This document shows, in pieces, positions 1 through 6,817 of a DNA stretch of 20,226 nt (its first letter is position 1; each line of letters opens with the position of its first letter). The notes beneath the pieces were generated by a model. That model was not told the DNA's origin, ran no database searches, and worked only from the letters and a program-made list of their open reading frames with translations. Origin of the DNA: a virus; the IMG/VR virus record IMGVR_UViG_3300032086_001678, positions 1 to 20,226 of that record. One strand, 5' to 3'. Both the position numbers and the translations under genes were made by a program.

Positions 1-75
1 TGTTGATACCGCAGGAATAATTCTACTTAAATCTTTTTCCTGTACGAGAACACCTGGTGATACTTGAAATGCCAT
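1..75 (-). CDS. gp18: Tail sheath protein gp18, N-terminal fragment
   Basis: Only the first 25 codons are present; the gene runs off the left edge. The peptide begins MAFQVSPGVLVQEKDL and continues SRIIPAVST, the characteristic start of the contractile tail sheath subunit of T4-like marine phages. The sheath polymerises around the tail tube and contracts during DNA injection. The start is fixed by a strong Shine-Dalgarno sequence (AGAGGAGA) a few bases upstream of the ATG at 75. The gene follows gp17, as in T4, and has its own perfect late promoter at 170-177. The predicted leader of about 89 nt is much longer than the other leaders here. Identity rests on the N-terminal motif plus synteny; the rest of the gene is not visible. 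Confidence 0.9.
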   Translation of the reverse strand, partial: MAFQVSPGVLVQEKDLSRIIPAVST

Positions 76-169
76 AGGTTTATTCTCCTCTTAATTAGCT
101 AATTTTCATTTTAATTTTTTCAAAATCCATAAGTTTTCTTATGACCATAGTCAAACTTTTCATTATTGA

Positions 170-177
170 TATTTATA
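170..177 (-). promoter_or_regulatory. T4-type late promoter for gp18
   Basis: The minus strand reads TATAAATA, the exact T4 late-promoter -10 element recognised by the gp55 sigma factor with the gp33/gp45 activators. It lies in the 120-base gap between gp17 and gp18. With the T4 spacing (element at -13 to -6) transcription would start near 164 and give a leader of about 89 nt. That leader contains a short inverted repeat (CATAAG, AAAA loop, CTTATG; 128-143) and a 12-bp palindrome (AATTAGCTAATT; 93-104) just upstream of the ribosome binding site. Confidence 0.8.
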
Positions 178-195
178 ATAACCTAAAATTGTAGT

Positions 196-1851
196 TTATT
201 GACCTTTTCTAGTGGCAGGGAACCAACGGGTACCATACTCATCTACAGTTTCTTCATTCATAGGGTCACTATTGATACCATCATCTACAAACCCAAACGG
301 TGCCATATCTTGTTCAATTAGATTTTGTTGTTCCATATACATTTGATTTCGTATATTTGAATCAGATAATTCTTTAAAATAGGGTTGATTTGAGAGCCAC
401 CCAAATATGACTAAACACATAACCAAGTCATCATTTGTACCCTCTTCAGCCATCCAACTATTCCCTCTACGTGAAAAAGTTGATATTTCTTCTATTATAC
501 TAAAGTCATTGACTTTTAGTTTATCACCCTCCATAAGCGTCTTAAAATTCGCACAGCCCACCTTCTTTATTTGTTTTGTCATACGCACACCAAGTGATGT
601 TCCTCTACCTGAGAACATCGCTCCTAATATTTGACCCGCTCTACCTCTTTGAGTTGTCATTAAGATATTAGGATATTCTAACTCATAATGCATCGCTTCG
701 GCGATTGATTGACCTAAATCATTGACTTCAATTAATGTGTGTGCTTCATTATATGCCTTTGCTGTTTGACTGATAATGTTTGGAAAGACAAAAGGTTTAA
801 CTTCATTGTTCTTATATGTACATACAACTTCGTATGGAATTTTTTTACTTTCATCTTTTGTGACATCTATTATAATAAACGCTGAGTAATCTCTGTTTGT
901 ACCTCTCGCCACATCAACACAACAAACATACATACGACCACTTTCTGGTTTCTTAAACATCTTCAATCCATTTTTAGATTGTAATGGATCAAAGTATGGT
1001 GTGTTTTTAATTTTTGCTGGTGAGATGAGTGTATCAACAGAACCTAAGAACTCACACTCAAACTCTTGCTGAAATTGTTCCTCACTTGTATTACGAATGG
1101 TCATCTCTTTCCATTTTTCATCTCTACCAGGAACTTCTGACCAATGTACTTCTATAGGTATATAATCATTTCTCTTATTGATTGCATCAATCCATAATTT
1201 GTAATATTGATTCATACCGTGTGGAGTTGATACTATAATCATCTTTGTATTTTTACCAGATGAAATAGTAGGATAAACTGAACTAAAAAACATCTCTGCG
1301 ATATTTGCTGGTACGAAAGCAAACTCGTCAAGGAAGATTATGTTAAATGAACCTCCCCGAATAGCAGAACTTGAAGTTGCTGCTGCCACAATAGTTGATT
1401 TATTTTCTAACTCAATATTACCTTTGTTCCAATTGATGATACCTTGTTGCATCCACTTTGGTAAGTTTTCATATGCAAGTTGTAATCTACTTAATATATC
1501 TCTTGCCGTAGAACTTTTGTTTGCAAGTAATGCGATGTTTGAATTTGGATTAAACAAAGCGTAATGTAAAAGATATGAAATCGTTGTTGTTGATTTACCA
1601 GATTGTCTAGGTAGTTTACAAATCGTAAATCTATTATCGTGTATTGTTTGTACAATCTTTCTTTGAAAGTCATACATCTTAAATGGTACCAAACCTTCAT
1701 CAAGCGATACAATTCGTACATAGCTTTCCATAAAATAAATTGGATCGTTTGCACATTTTTGATATTCAATAATCTGTTCTTGTGTAAACTCAACAGGTGT
1801 ATTTACTTTTTTTAGATTAGGATTACCGAGATATGCTTCTACATTAGACAT
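196..1851 (-). CDS. gp17: Terminase large subunit gp17 (packaging ATPase/nuclease)
   Basis: This is the motor that pumps DNA into the prohead and cuts the concatemer. At 551 aa it is somewhat shorter than T4 gp17 (610 aa). Visible motifs in order: Walker A RQSGKST (residues 82-88), Walker B IIFLDE (171-176), a coupling motif around IIVSTPHG (205-212), then an RNase H-like nuclease domain with acidic residues D312 (CVDVARG), E374 (LIEVNDLG) and D473/D474 (EGTNDDLV). All catalytic elements are intact. The ATG at 1851 overlaps the stop of the upstream oxygenase gene by 8 nt, and a possible Shine-Dalgarno (AGGA) lies rather far upstream, so translation may be coupled. The position before gp18 matches T4. 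Confidence 0.97.
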   Translation of the reverse strand: MSNVEAYLGNPNLKKVNTPVEFTQEQIIEYQKCANDPIYFMESYVRIVSLDEGLVPFKMYDFQRKIVQTIHDNRFTICKLPRQSGKSTTTISYLLHYALFNPNSNIALLANKSSTARDILSRLQLAYENLPKWMQQGIINWNKGNIELENKSTIVAAATSSSAIRGGSFNIIFLDEFAFVPANIAEMFFSSVYPTISSGKNTKMIIVSTPHGMNQYYKLWIDAINKRNDYIPIEVHWSEVPGRDEKWKEMTIRNTSEEQFQQEFECEFLGSVDTLISPAKIKNTPYFDPLQSKNGLKMFKKPESGRMYVCCVDVARGTNRDYSAFIIIDVTKDESKKIPYEVVCTYKNNEVKPFVFPNIISQTAKAYNEAHTLIEVNDLGQSIAEAMHYELEYPNILMTTQRGRAGQILGAMFSGRGTSLGVRMTKQIKKVGCANFKTLMEGDKLKVNDFSIIEEISTFSRRGNSWMAEEGTNDDLVMCLVIFGWLSNQPYFKELSDSNIRNQMYMEQQNLIEQDMAPFGFVDDGINSDPMNEETVDEYGTRWFPATRKGQ

Positions 1852-2440
1852 TGTAAGTATACCATCCTGTCATTATATATTTTTCTTTTGTTTTACTAAT
1901 TTGTCCTTTATGAGTATGTGTCCAATCAGCGGGCCATATTATAGTTAAACCTTTTTTTGCTGGAGATATCATATTTTGATATTTAAAATGAGTACCACCA
2001 TCTTCAACATCATTTAAATATGTCATAAAAACTAAAACTCTATTTTTTGTAGAGGGACCTGTTCTCTCAAAATGCCAGTTTTTAAAACCACCATTAGGCT
2101 TATAATACTGTAATTGTAATTCATCATTTATATCAATAGATCCTATGTTATTAGTCTCAGGAAATTTTTCAGTATATTTTATTAAACACTGTTGTAAATA
2201 ATATCTATAACTAACCACTTCTTTTATTAAGAAAGGATTAATTTCATAAGGTATTAGTAAATCTAAACTATCTTTTTTTACTTTATTTTCAACTATCTTT
2301 CCTGACTGAACAATTTTACCAGGTTTAGCATTTACCTTGTAATCTTCATTGTTAAATACTTTTACTAAATCATCACATAGTTTTTCAGGTATATACCAAC
2401 CACCTATAAAACTCTCATTAGGAAAATTATGTTCTTTCAT
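1844..2440 (-). CDS. Fe(II)/2-oxoglutarate oxygenase, HxE type, between terminase genes
   Basis: A 198-aa single-domain double-stranded beta-helix oxygenase. Family members use Fe(II), O2 and 2-oxoglutarate to hydroxylate proteins or small molecules. The first metal motif is WHFER, giving H123 and E125 (HxE rather than HxD), followed by a YLNDVEDGGT strand (141-150). The distal histidine is H175 or H177 in WPADWTHTHKG, and a basic residue about ten positions later (K187) could bind 2-oxoglutarate. The GG-T and WPADWTHTH pattern resembles small 2OG oxygenases I recall from marine phages. It overlaps the ParB-like gene by 14 nt and gp17 by 8 nt, so it is embedded in the terminase operon. Substrate unknown; a protein prolyl or lysyl side chain is one possibility. 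Confidence 0.85.
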   Translation of the reverse strand: MKEHNFPNESFIGGWYIPEKLCDDLVKVFNNEDYKVNAKPGKIVQSGKIVENKVKKDSLDLLIPYEINPFLIKEVVSYRYYLQQCLIKYTEKFPETNNIGSIDINDELQLQYYKPNGGFKNWHFERTGPSTKNRVLVFMTYLNDVEDGGTHFKYQNMISPAKKGLTIIWPADWTHTHKGQISKTKEKYIMTGWYTYNV

Positions 2441-2735
2441 TAACTATTGCCTCTATATGAGTATACCCTAGTCTTTTTGCTTGTGTCACTCTTTGATTAC
2501 CTTTCTCTACACTATATAGTTTTTCCACATAGTGTTTACCACCAGCACCATATCTTTGTGTAGGACTAATCTTATGTTTAAATACCTCAATAGGATTATT
2601 CATCATATCTTTTATATCTTCAACACCATCAGTTAATTTAGGATTATAATTTTCGTAATACCGATTATAAGTTAAATCACTTATCTTTAGTGTCGTCTTT
2701 TTCGGGTGTGATGTCTTTGACTTTAGTATTTTCAT
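2427..2735 (-). CDS. ParB/sulfiredoxin-like domain protein
   Basis: A 102-aa protein. The C-terminal segment GNQRVTQAKRLGYTHIEAIV (about 78-97) has the form of the ParB N-terminal domain signature (G-x-R-v-x-A-k-x-L-G-x-x-x-I-x-x-i-V), and ISDLTYNRYYENYNP near residue 20 would supply the first strand. Such domains occur in ParB nucleases, in CTP-binding ParB and in phage proteins of unknown role. The listed start at 2735 makes the gene overlap gp16 by 59 nt in another frame and has only a weak AG-rich sequence upstream. The first ~15 residues (KILKSKTSHPKKTT) look unlike a domain, so translation may begin elsewhere, but no better ATG lies before the domain. It sits between gp16 and the HxE oxygenase. 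Function unknown; an accessory packaging or nuclease role is inference. Confidence 0.72.
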   Translation of the reverse strand: MKILKSKTSHPKKTTLKISDLTYNRYYENYNPKLTDGVEDIKDMMNNPIEVFKHKISPTQRYGAGGKHYVEKLYSVEKGNQRVTQAKRLGYTHIEAIVNERT

Positions 2736-3147
2736 CTTTTTTCAACATCTTTTGCAACTCTGCCGTAGAGCCTACAAAAAGAGCATTCTTTATATTTTGA
2801 CTTGCTGTTTTAGGGACTTGTTTTAAGTCTTTAAGTTTCTTTTGTAAGTCTTGCAACTTATCTACTGTTTGTCCTACTTGTCCTATGAGTTGACCAGCGA
2901 CTTCATATGCTCTAGGGTGTTGACCCTCTCTTGCTATATCTAATATACCTTCAATCGCTTCTTGTCCTCTTTCAATTAGATTGTAATAATTTTCTCTACT
3001 GTATTTGTAATCGTTATCAACATCTTCTTTTTTATCGTCTTCTCTACGAGGAACAACTGGTTTAAATTCTTGTTTAACAATTTCTTTTTTAGGTTCAGGT
3101 TTATCAATACCTAAAATTTCATTTACCTTTTCTTCTAATTTACTCAT
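2677..3147 (-). CDS. gp16: Terminase small subunit gp16
   Basis: A 156-aa protein. Its core YSRENYYNLIERGQEAIEGI followed by LDIAREGQHPRAYEVAGQLI (about 49-88) is characteristic of the T4 gp16 terminase small subunit, which recognises viral DNA and stimulates gp17. A charged N-terminal tail (residues 1-45) precedes the core. A predicted helical coiled coil (QVGQTVDKLQDLQKKLKDL) follows, consistent with ring oligomerisation, and the C-terminus is Lys/Asp-rich. No Shine-Dalgarno is present upstream of the ATG. Instead a perfect TATAAATA at 3153-3160 is spaced so that late transcription would start at the ATG itself. In T4 gene 16 directly overlaps gene 17; here two extra genes separate them. 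Confidence 0.88.
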   Translation of the reverse strand: MSKLEEKVNEILGIDKPEPKKEIVKQEFKPVVPRREDDKKEDVDNDYKYSRENYYNLIERGQEAIEGILDIAREGQHPRAYEVAGQLIGQVGQTVDKLQDLQKKLKDLKQVPKTASQNIKNALFVGSTAELQKMLKKDENTKVKDITPEKDDTKDK

Positions 3148-3152
3148 ATTAT

Positions 3153-3160
3153 TATTTATA
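3153..3160 (-). promoter_or_regulatory. T4-type late promoter at gp16, probably leaderless
   Basis: The minus strand has a perfect TATAAATA overlapping the stop codon of the preceding halogenase gene. With T4 late spacing the +1 is 3147, the A of the gp16 ATG. The stretch between element and ATG (ATAAT) has no room for a ribosome binding site, so either the mRNA is leaderless or the promoter mainly serves the downstream genes. Confidence 0.65.
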
Positions 3161-4625
3161 AACTTTTTAAAAAATCTGTATGATCCATAGCTTTGTGTAA
3201 ATGTTGAACAACAGTTAATCTGTAATCTTTATATTGTGGATATAAATTTGTGTAAGGATCTAATTTAAATTTCTTATCAAAAATACCTAATCCATCTCCG
3301 ACTTGTAAATAACTTTGTTCAGTAAACATTGCTCTATGACTTCCAAAGTGTAAATCAAATGTTTTTATACCAGAGTTTTTTATATCATTAATTACACTTT
3401 CTATTTTTGGAGGTGGTTTATTTTTATCTCTAAACTCTTTCCAAAAAGGACTGTCATTTCTTTTTGTTAAATAATGAAAGTATAAAAAATTTAGTACACT
3501 ATCATTATCTTCCGTCACTAAATCATTATATAATTTTTTTCTATTAGTATTATTATCAAACATATCAGGTAAAAAATGTAAAAGATGATACAACTGTTCT
3601 ATTGCTAACCATATAGATGTGGCTTCTAAAGGTTCTGTAAATCCAGAAGATAACCCAACAGCAATACAATTATTATTCCACACTTTTTCAAAACGACCTG
3701 CATTAAAATTTATTGTTCTTATATATTCTATATCAGGGAAAACTTCTTTTACTTCATTAAACGCTTGTTCTTCAGTTATATAATCACTATCAAAAATATA
3801 ACCTGCACCATATCTATGTTGTAATGGGATTTTCCATACCCAACCATACTTCATAGCAATCGCTTGTGTATATGGTTTAATTTTTTCTTCTTGTTTTAAG
3901 AAAAAAGGAATAGCTTTTTTTATAGGTAAATGTTTTTGGTAATCTGTCCATTTAGTTTGATAGTGTTTTTGTATTAGTAATCTATGAAAACCACTACAGT
4001 CAAAAACAAAATCACATTTTTGAGAAAAGCCACTTTCAAAATTTAACTGTGTAATATTGTTATGTTCATCAGTATCTACATTTTTATACTCATCATAATG
4101 AAGTTTTATACCTCTTTCAATACCTATGTTTTTTAAGTATTCGGCTAATTTGTGTGCATCAAAGTGATATGAATTTGACATATTATTAATATCAATTTTA
4201 TTATCATAAGATAAGATAGGTGGATAAGTGTGATTATCAATTTTTTTATTATTATTAATTAAGTGTTTTAAATAAAAATTATAACAATCATTTCCAAATA
4301 TAGGTGGAATATGAAATCTATCCAATTCGTTTCTTACTTGAAAAGAATGGAAATACTTTTCATTATCACCATTCCAATTTTCAAAACATATTCCATTCTT
4401 TAATGTACCACCTGTTTGTTTTAAAAGATCGTGGCGATTAATACCTAACTCTTTTAAGAATTTAACTAGTGTTGGAGTTGATCCTTCACCTGCTCCTAAT
4501 ATTCCTACTTTTTTACTTTCAATTAATGTAATATTACAATCTTTAAATATTAGTTTGCTAAATAGTGCTGTTAACCATCCAGCAGTTCCTCCACCTAGTA
4601 TAACAATGTTTTTATCTTTTATCAT
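3156..4625 (-). CDS. Flavin-dependent tryptophan halogenase (copy near gp16)
   Basis: A 489-aa single-component FADH2-dependent halogenase of the PrnA/tryptophan 7-halogenase family. Family members oxidise chloride, bromide or iodide to hypohalous acid via a flavin hydroperoxide and halogenate an aromatic substrate. Visible motifs: FAD-binding GGGTAG (11-16), GAGEGST (44-50), the catalytic lysine K76 in GTLKNG (PrnA K79 equivalent), the halogenase signature W262-V-W264-K-I-P267 and EPLEAT with E334 (PrnA E346 equivalent). Length and motif order are complete, so the gene is probably active. Its ATG overlaps the stop of the oxygenase gene upstream in an ATGA. No flavin reductase is visible, so reduced flavin would come from the host or from elsewhere in the genome. 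The cyanophage halogenase VirX1 is a characterised precedent with broad iodination activity. Substrate here unknown. Confidence 0.93.
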   Translation of the reverse strand: MIKDKNIVILGGGTAGWLTALFSKLIFKDCNITLIESKKVGILGAGEGSTPTLVKFLKELGINRHDLLKQTGGTLKNGICFENWNGDNEKYFHSFQVRNELDRFHIPPIFGNDCYNFYLKHLINNNKKIDNHTYPPILSYDNKIDINNMSNSYHFDAHKLAEYLKNIGIERGIKLHYDEYKNVDTDEHNNITQLNFESGFSQKCDFVFDCSGFHRLLIQKHYQTKWTDYQKHLPIKKAIPFFLKQEEKIKPYTQAIAMKYGWVWKIPLQHRYGAGYIFDSDYITEEQAFNEVKEVFPDIEYIRTINFNAGRFEKVWNNNCIAVGLSSGFTEPLEATSIWLAIEQLYHLLHFLPDMFDNNTNRKKLYNDLVTEDNDSVLNFLYFHYLTKRNDSPFWKEFRDKNKPPPKIESVINDIKNSGIKTFDLHFGSHRAMFTEQSYLQVGDGLGIFDKKFKLDPYTNLYPQYKDYRLTVVQHLHKAMDHTDFLKSL

Positions 4626-5197
4626 ATTGCGTTATAATTTATTACACATCTTTGAGTTTTTTTAGGTTGTTCAGCAGTATGCCAACGATAACCATTAAAC
4701 ATAACAACTCTACCTTGTTTTGGTTTAATTTTTTTTTCAATAATTAAATCATTAATATTGGGTTTGTCTTTATCCTCACCTTTGTATTTATTTTTGTATA
4801 TAATCGTATCCGCTTCGTTATCACAAACATAATATAAAACAACAAGATGTGGAAAAAAAGAATCAATGTGTGGAGTATCAACCTGTTTTTCATCATCAAG
4901 TTTTAATGGTAATTGAAAAAACGCTCTACCTTGTGTCAAACAAGTATGATTAAAATTTATTTTTTTAAGTGAATTAGTTATTAATGGTAATATAAAAGAG
5001 TGGTGTTTGCTGTTTATTTCTCTATCATCTATAAAGAAGTGTGAAAACCCTGGTCTTTTCTGAATAGTATTATCAGCATAACTAATATCATCTACAAAAA
5101 ACCAAGGAAAGTTTTTACCAAAAAAAGTTTCTTTAATTTTGTTTTGATAATCATTATCAATAACATCATCAAATATATAAATTTCATCACCTATCAT
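4622..5197 (-). CDS. Fe(II)/2-oxoglutarate oxygenase paired with halogenase
   Basis: A 191-aa single-domain 2OG oxygenase. The metal-binding facial triad is visible as H110-I-D112 (TPHIDS) and H173 (RWHTAEQP), with R183 in TQRCVINY positioned to hold 2-oxoglutarate. The strand LVVLYYVCDNEADT after the HxD motif and GRVVMFNGYRWHTAE before the distal histidine fit the prolyl-4-hydroxylase-like fold. The gene ends in an ATGA shared with the start of the halogenase gene, so the two are translationally coupled and may act on the same substrate. No Shine-Dalgarno precedes the ATG at 5197; a CTAAATA element lies exactly where a late promoter would put +1 on the ATG. Substrate unknown. Confidence 0.87.
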   Translation of the reverse strand: MIGDEIYIFDDVIDNDYQNKIKETFFGKNFPWFFVDDISYADNTIQKRPGFSHFFIDDREINSKHHSFILPLITNSLKKINFNHTCLTQGRAFFQLPLKLDDEKQVDTPHIDSFFPHLVVLYYVCDNEADTIIYKNKYKGEDKDKPNINDLIIEKKIKPKQGRVVMFNGYRWHTAEQPKKTQRCVINYNAI

Positions 5198-5202
5198 AAT
5201 AA

Positions 5203-5209
5203 TATTTAG
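5203..5209 (-). promoter_or_regulatory. CTAAATA late-promoter-like element before oxygenase
   Basis: The minus strand reads GACTAAATATT in the short gap between gp15 and the oxygenase gene. It differs from TATAAATA at the 5' end only. Using T4 late spacing, +1 falls at 5197, the A of the start codon, and there is no ribosome binding site. The same CTAAATA sequence recurs before three other genes here. Its activity is inferred from sequence and position only. Confidence 0.5.
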
Positions 5210-5220
5210 TCAGTTAAATT

Positions 5221-6027
5221 TTATTCATCTGAGTCCGTTGATGTACTATATTTTTTACCATCTGCATAAGATGTAATAGTTGTTGTAAATCCAAAATCAT
5301 CATCAGCGTCTGCGCTAGTAGGATTAGGAACTACAATAATTCGTTCTTCTCTTGCTTTATTATTTACATCTGTGTCACTATATAAGTCTGCTTGTGTTTC
5401 TTTAATAACCTTGGAAGTATTCGCTGGACCAAATAGATAAGTTTTCGCAGTAAAACCTAAAGTATAAACTACGGCTCTTCTTTGTGAAAAATCACCACTA
5501 TAACTATCTTCATATTGCACACTATTTAAAATTATGGGTACATCTCTTTTTATACTTAATTCAGGTATTGCATTTACAGTCACAGTATAATCAGGTTGAA
5601 AAAAAGGTAATATTTGTTCTATAATTTGTAATCCACCTTCTGCTGTCGCTGTAAATGAATATAGATTATAAGATATGTTATATGGAACAGGTGTGTAATT
5701 ATAATTTAATACTTTACCGTCTATACCTGTTTTAACAGTTTTATATTTTTGTATTCTTGTTAATTTACGAGAGCCATCATATGAAATACCTGTAATCTCA
5801 AATCCCATACGAGGTAAAGTAATAGCAAATTCTCTATCTTCCAAAGATGGTTGTTGATCTAGTCTAGTTAAAAACTTTTCTTTTGGAGCATAAGCTAATG
5901 GAACTCTAATTGTTTGTACTACTGAACCACTAGAGTTTTTTCTTTTAATTTGTATGTTATTAAAGATTTGACCAAATGCAATGGTCATTCTTCTCATACT
6001 TTCGTTATAAAAATATCTTCCAAACAT
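5221..6027 (-). CDS. gp15: Tail sheath stabiliser/completion protein gp15
   Basis: A 268-aa protein close in length to T4 gp15 (272 aa). The N-terminus MFGRYFYNESMRRM and FGQIFNNIQIKRK matches the T4 gp15 start (MFGYFYN...LFSNIQIKR). The segment IIEQILPFFQPDYTVTVNAI (about 134-153) matches the gp15 IVEQILPYFQP motif, and the RRAVVYTLGFTAKTYLFGP strand follows. gp15 forms a hexameric ring capping the tail tube and sheath and connects the tail to the neck. It directly follows gp14 (TAG-ATG adjacent), preserving T4 order. It is the last conserved structural gene before the inserted oxygenase-halogenase pair. Confidence 0.94.
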   Translation of the reverse strand: MFGRYFYNESMRRMTIAFGQIFNNIQIKRKNSSGSVVQTIRVPLAYAPKEKFLTRLDQQPSLEDREFAITLPRMGFEITGISYDGSRKLTRIQKYKTVKTGIDGKVLNYNYTPVPYNISYNLYSFTATAEGGLQIIEQILPFFQPDYTVTVNAIPELSIKRDVPIILNSVQYEDSYSGDFSQRRAVVYTLGFTAKTYLFGPANTSKVIKETQADLYSDTDVNNKAREERIIVVPNPTSADADDDFGFTTTITSYADGKKYSTSTDSDE

Positions 6028-6813
6028 CTAAAAATCTACATCTCCAAATGGATTACGTTCTGTAAAATCTAATATATCATCTGCAGTTGATGCTGTATCA
6101 AAACCTGCTTCTGTATCTAAATCTAAATTATCAGCATATAATGATTGTGTCTGTAAGTTGTAAGTTTCTAATAACATATAATTACTTTCACCATCTGCTG
6201 CATCGTTTTCTAATAATAAAGCACCACTTTCATTTTCTAAACTAACTTGATGTGCTAATTGATCTAAAGAATATTGATCTTCAGCACTATCAATTGTACC
6301 AACGCCTGTATCAATTTGTTCTGAACTATATTCCCATCTAGTACATACTAATTTGTAAACTGGTAGTTGACCTAGTTGAAAGAATGGCTCTTGGTCTTGT
6401 ACAAATTGTATCTCAAAAAAACTATTCATCAAAGGCATATAAATTATATCGCCTTCGTTTGGTCTACCATCTTTTATTAATGTGGCTTTTTCATCAACGG
6501 CATCATTAAATCTTCTTTTAGAGATCATAAAGGTAGTATCTTCTCTAATCTCTAAACCAAACTTATTAATAATCTCTTGTTCGCCTGCGAAACCTTCTGT
6601 TGTTTCCATATACGCTTCTACTAATAAAGCAGAAGAGAATTTAGACAACATATCTTCGCCTAAAATTAAATCTCTATTTACAAGTGTTCGTGGTAAGTAA
6701 TATACATCTTGGCCATATATCTTTAGGCCCTCTATGATTAAATCTTCATAAAGTCTTTTTTCTTCGGAACTACCTATGCCCTTACCTGCTTGAAAATAAT
6801 GGTTAACGGCCAT
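6028..6813 (-). CDS. gp14: Neck protein gp14
   Basis: A 261-aa protein similar in length to T4 gp14 (256 aa). The sequence around NHYFQAGKGIGSSEEKRLYE and IYGQDVYYLPRTLVNRDLIL followed by GEDMLSKFSS (residues 4-61) corresponds to the T4 gp14 region with YYLPRE, LIFGEDL and SRFS. gp14 with gp13 builds the head completion/neck that joins the filled head to the tail. The C-terminal third is acidic and low in complexity (LETYNLQTQSLYADNLDLDTE), and the protein ends NPFGDVDF. The gene starts 4 nt after the gp13 stop and is immediately followed by gp15. Confidence 0.92.
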   Translation of the reverse strand: MAVNHYFQAGKGIGSSEEKRLYEDLIIEGLKIYGQDVYYLPRTLVNRDLILGEDMLSKFSSALLVEAYMETTEGFAGEQEIINKFGLEIREDTTFMISKRRFNDAVDEKATLIKDGRPNEGDIIYMPLMNSFFEIQFVQDQEPFFQLGQLPVYKLVCTRWEYSSEQIDTGVGTIDSAEDQYSLDQLAHQVSLENESGALLLENDAADGESNYMLLETYNLQTQSLYADNLDLDTEAGFDTASTADDILDFTERNPFGDVDF

Positions 6814-6817
6814 GGCA

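Noticed and set aside
93-104. AATTAGCTAATT palindrome as an operator
   Set aside because: A 12-bp AT palindrome is likely by chance in this composition. It is mentioned only as part of the gp18 leader.
407-634. Plus-strand open frames, also at 1340-1564, 6482-6700, 8010-8357, 8403-8588, 8916-9149, 9585-9917, 10022-10213, 16768-16974, 18268-18588, 18686-18889 and 19780-20037
   Set aside because: All lie antisense to confidently identified minus-strand genes. Their composition (Ser/Phe- or Val/Pro-rich) is what the complement of those genes gives, and none has a domain.
1491-1793. Minus-strand alternative frames, also at 14229-14429 and 16127-16405
   Set aside because: They are out-of-frame readings inside gp17, the PKHD hydroxylase and the polyglycine adhesin, with no domain or separate ribosome binding site.
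2427-2735. ParB-like gene as a partition system component
   Set aside because: Only a short N-terminal-type domain is present, with no ParA and no helix-turn-helix region, so a plasmid-type partition role is not supported.
4785-4792. Late-promoter look-alikes inside genes (TATTTATT here and at 18753-18760, CATTTATA at 10389-10396)
   Set aside because: They mismatch the consensus and lie within coding regions, not before starts; expected by chance in AT-rich DNA.
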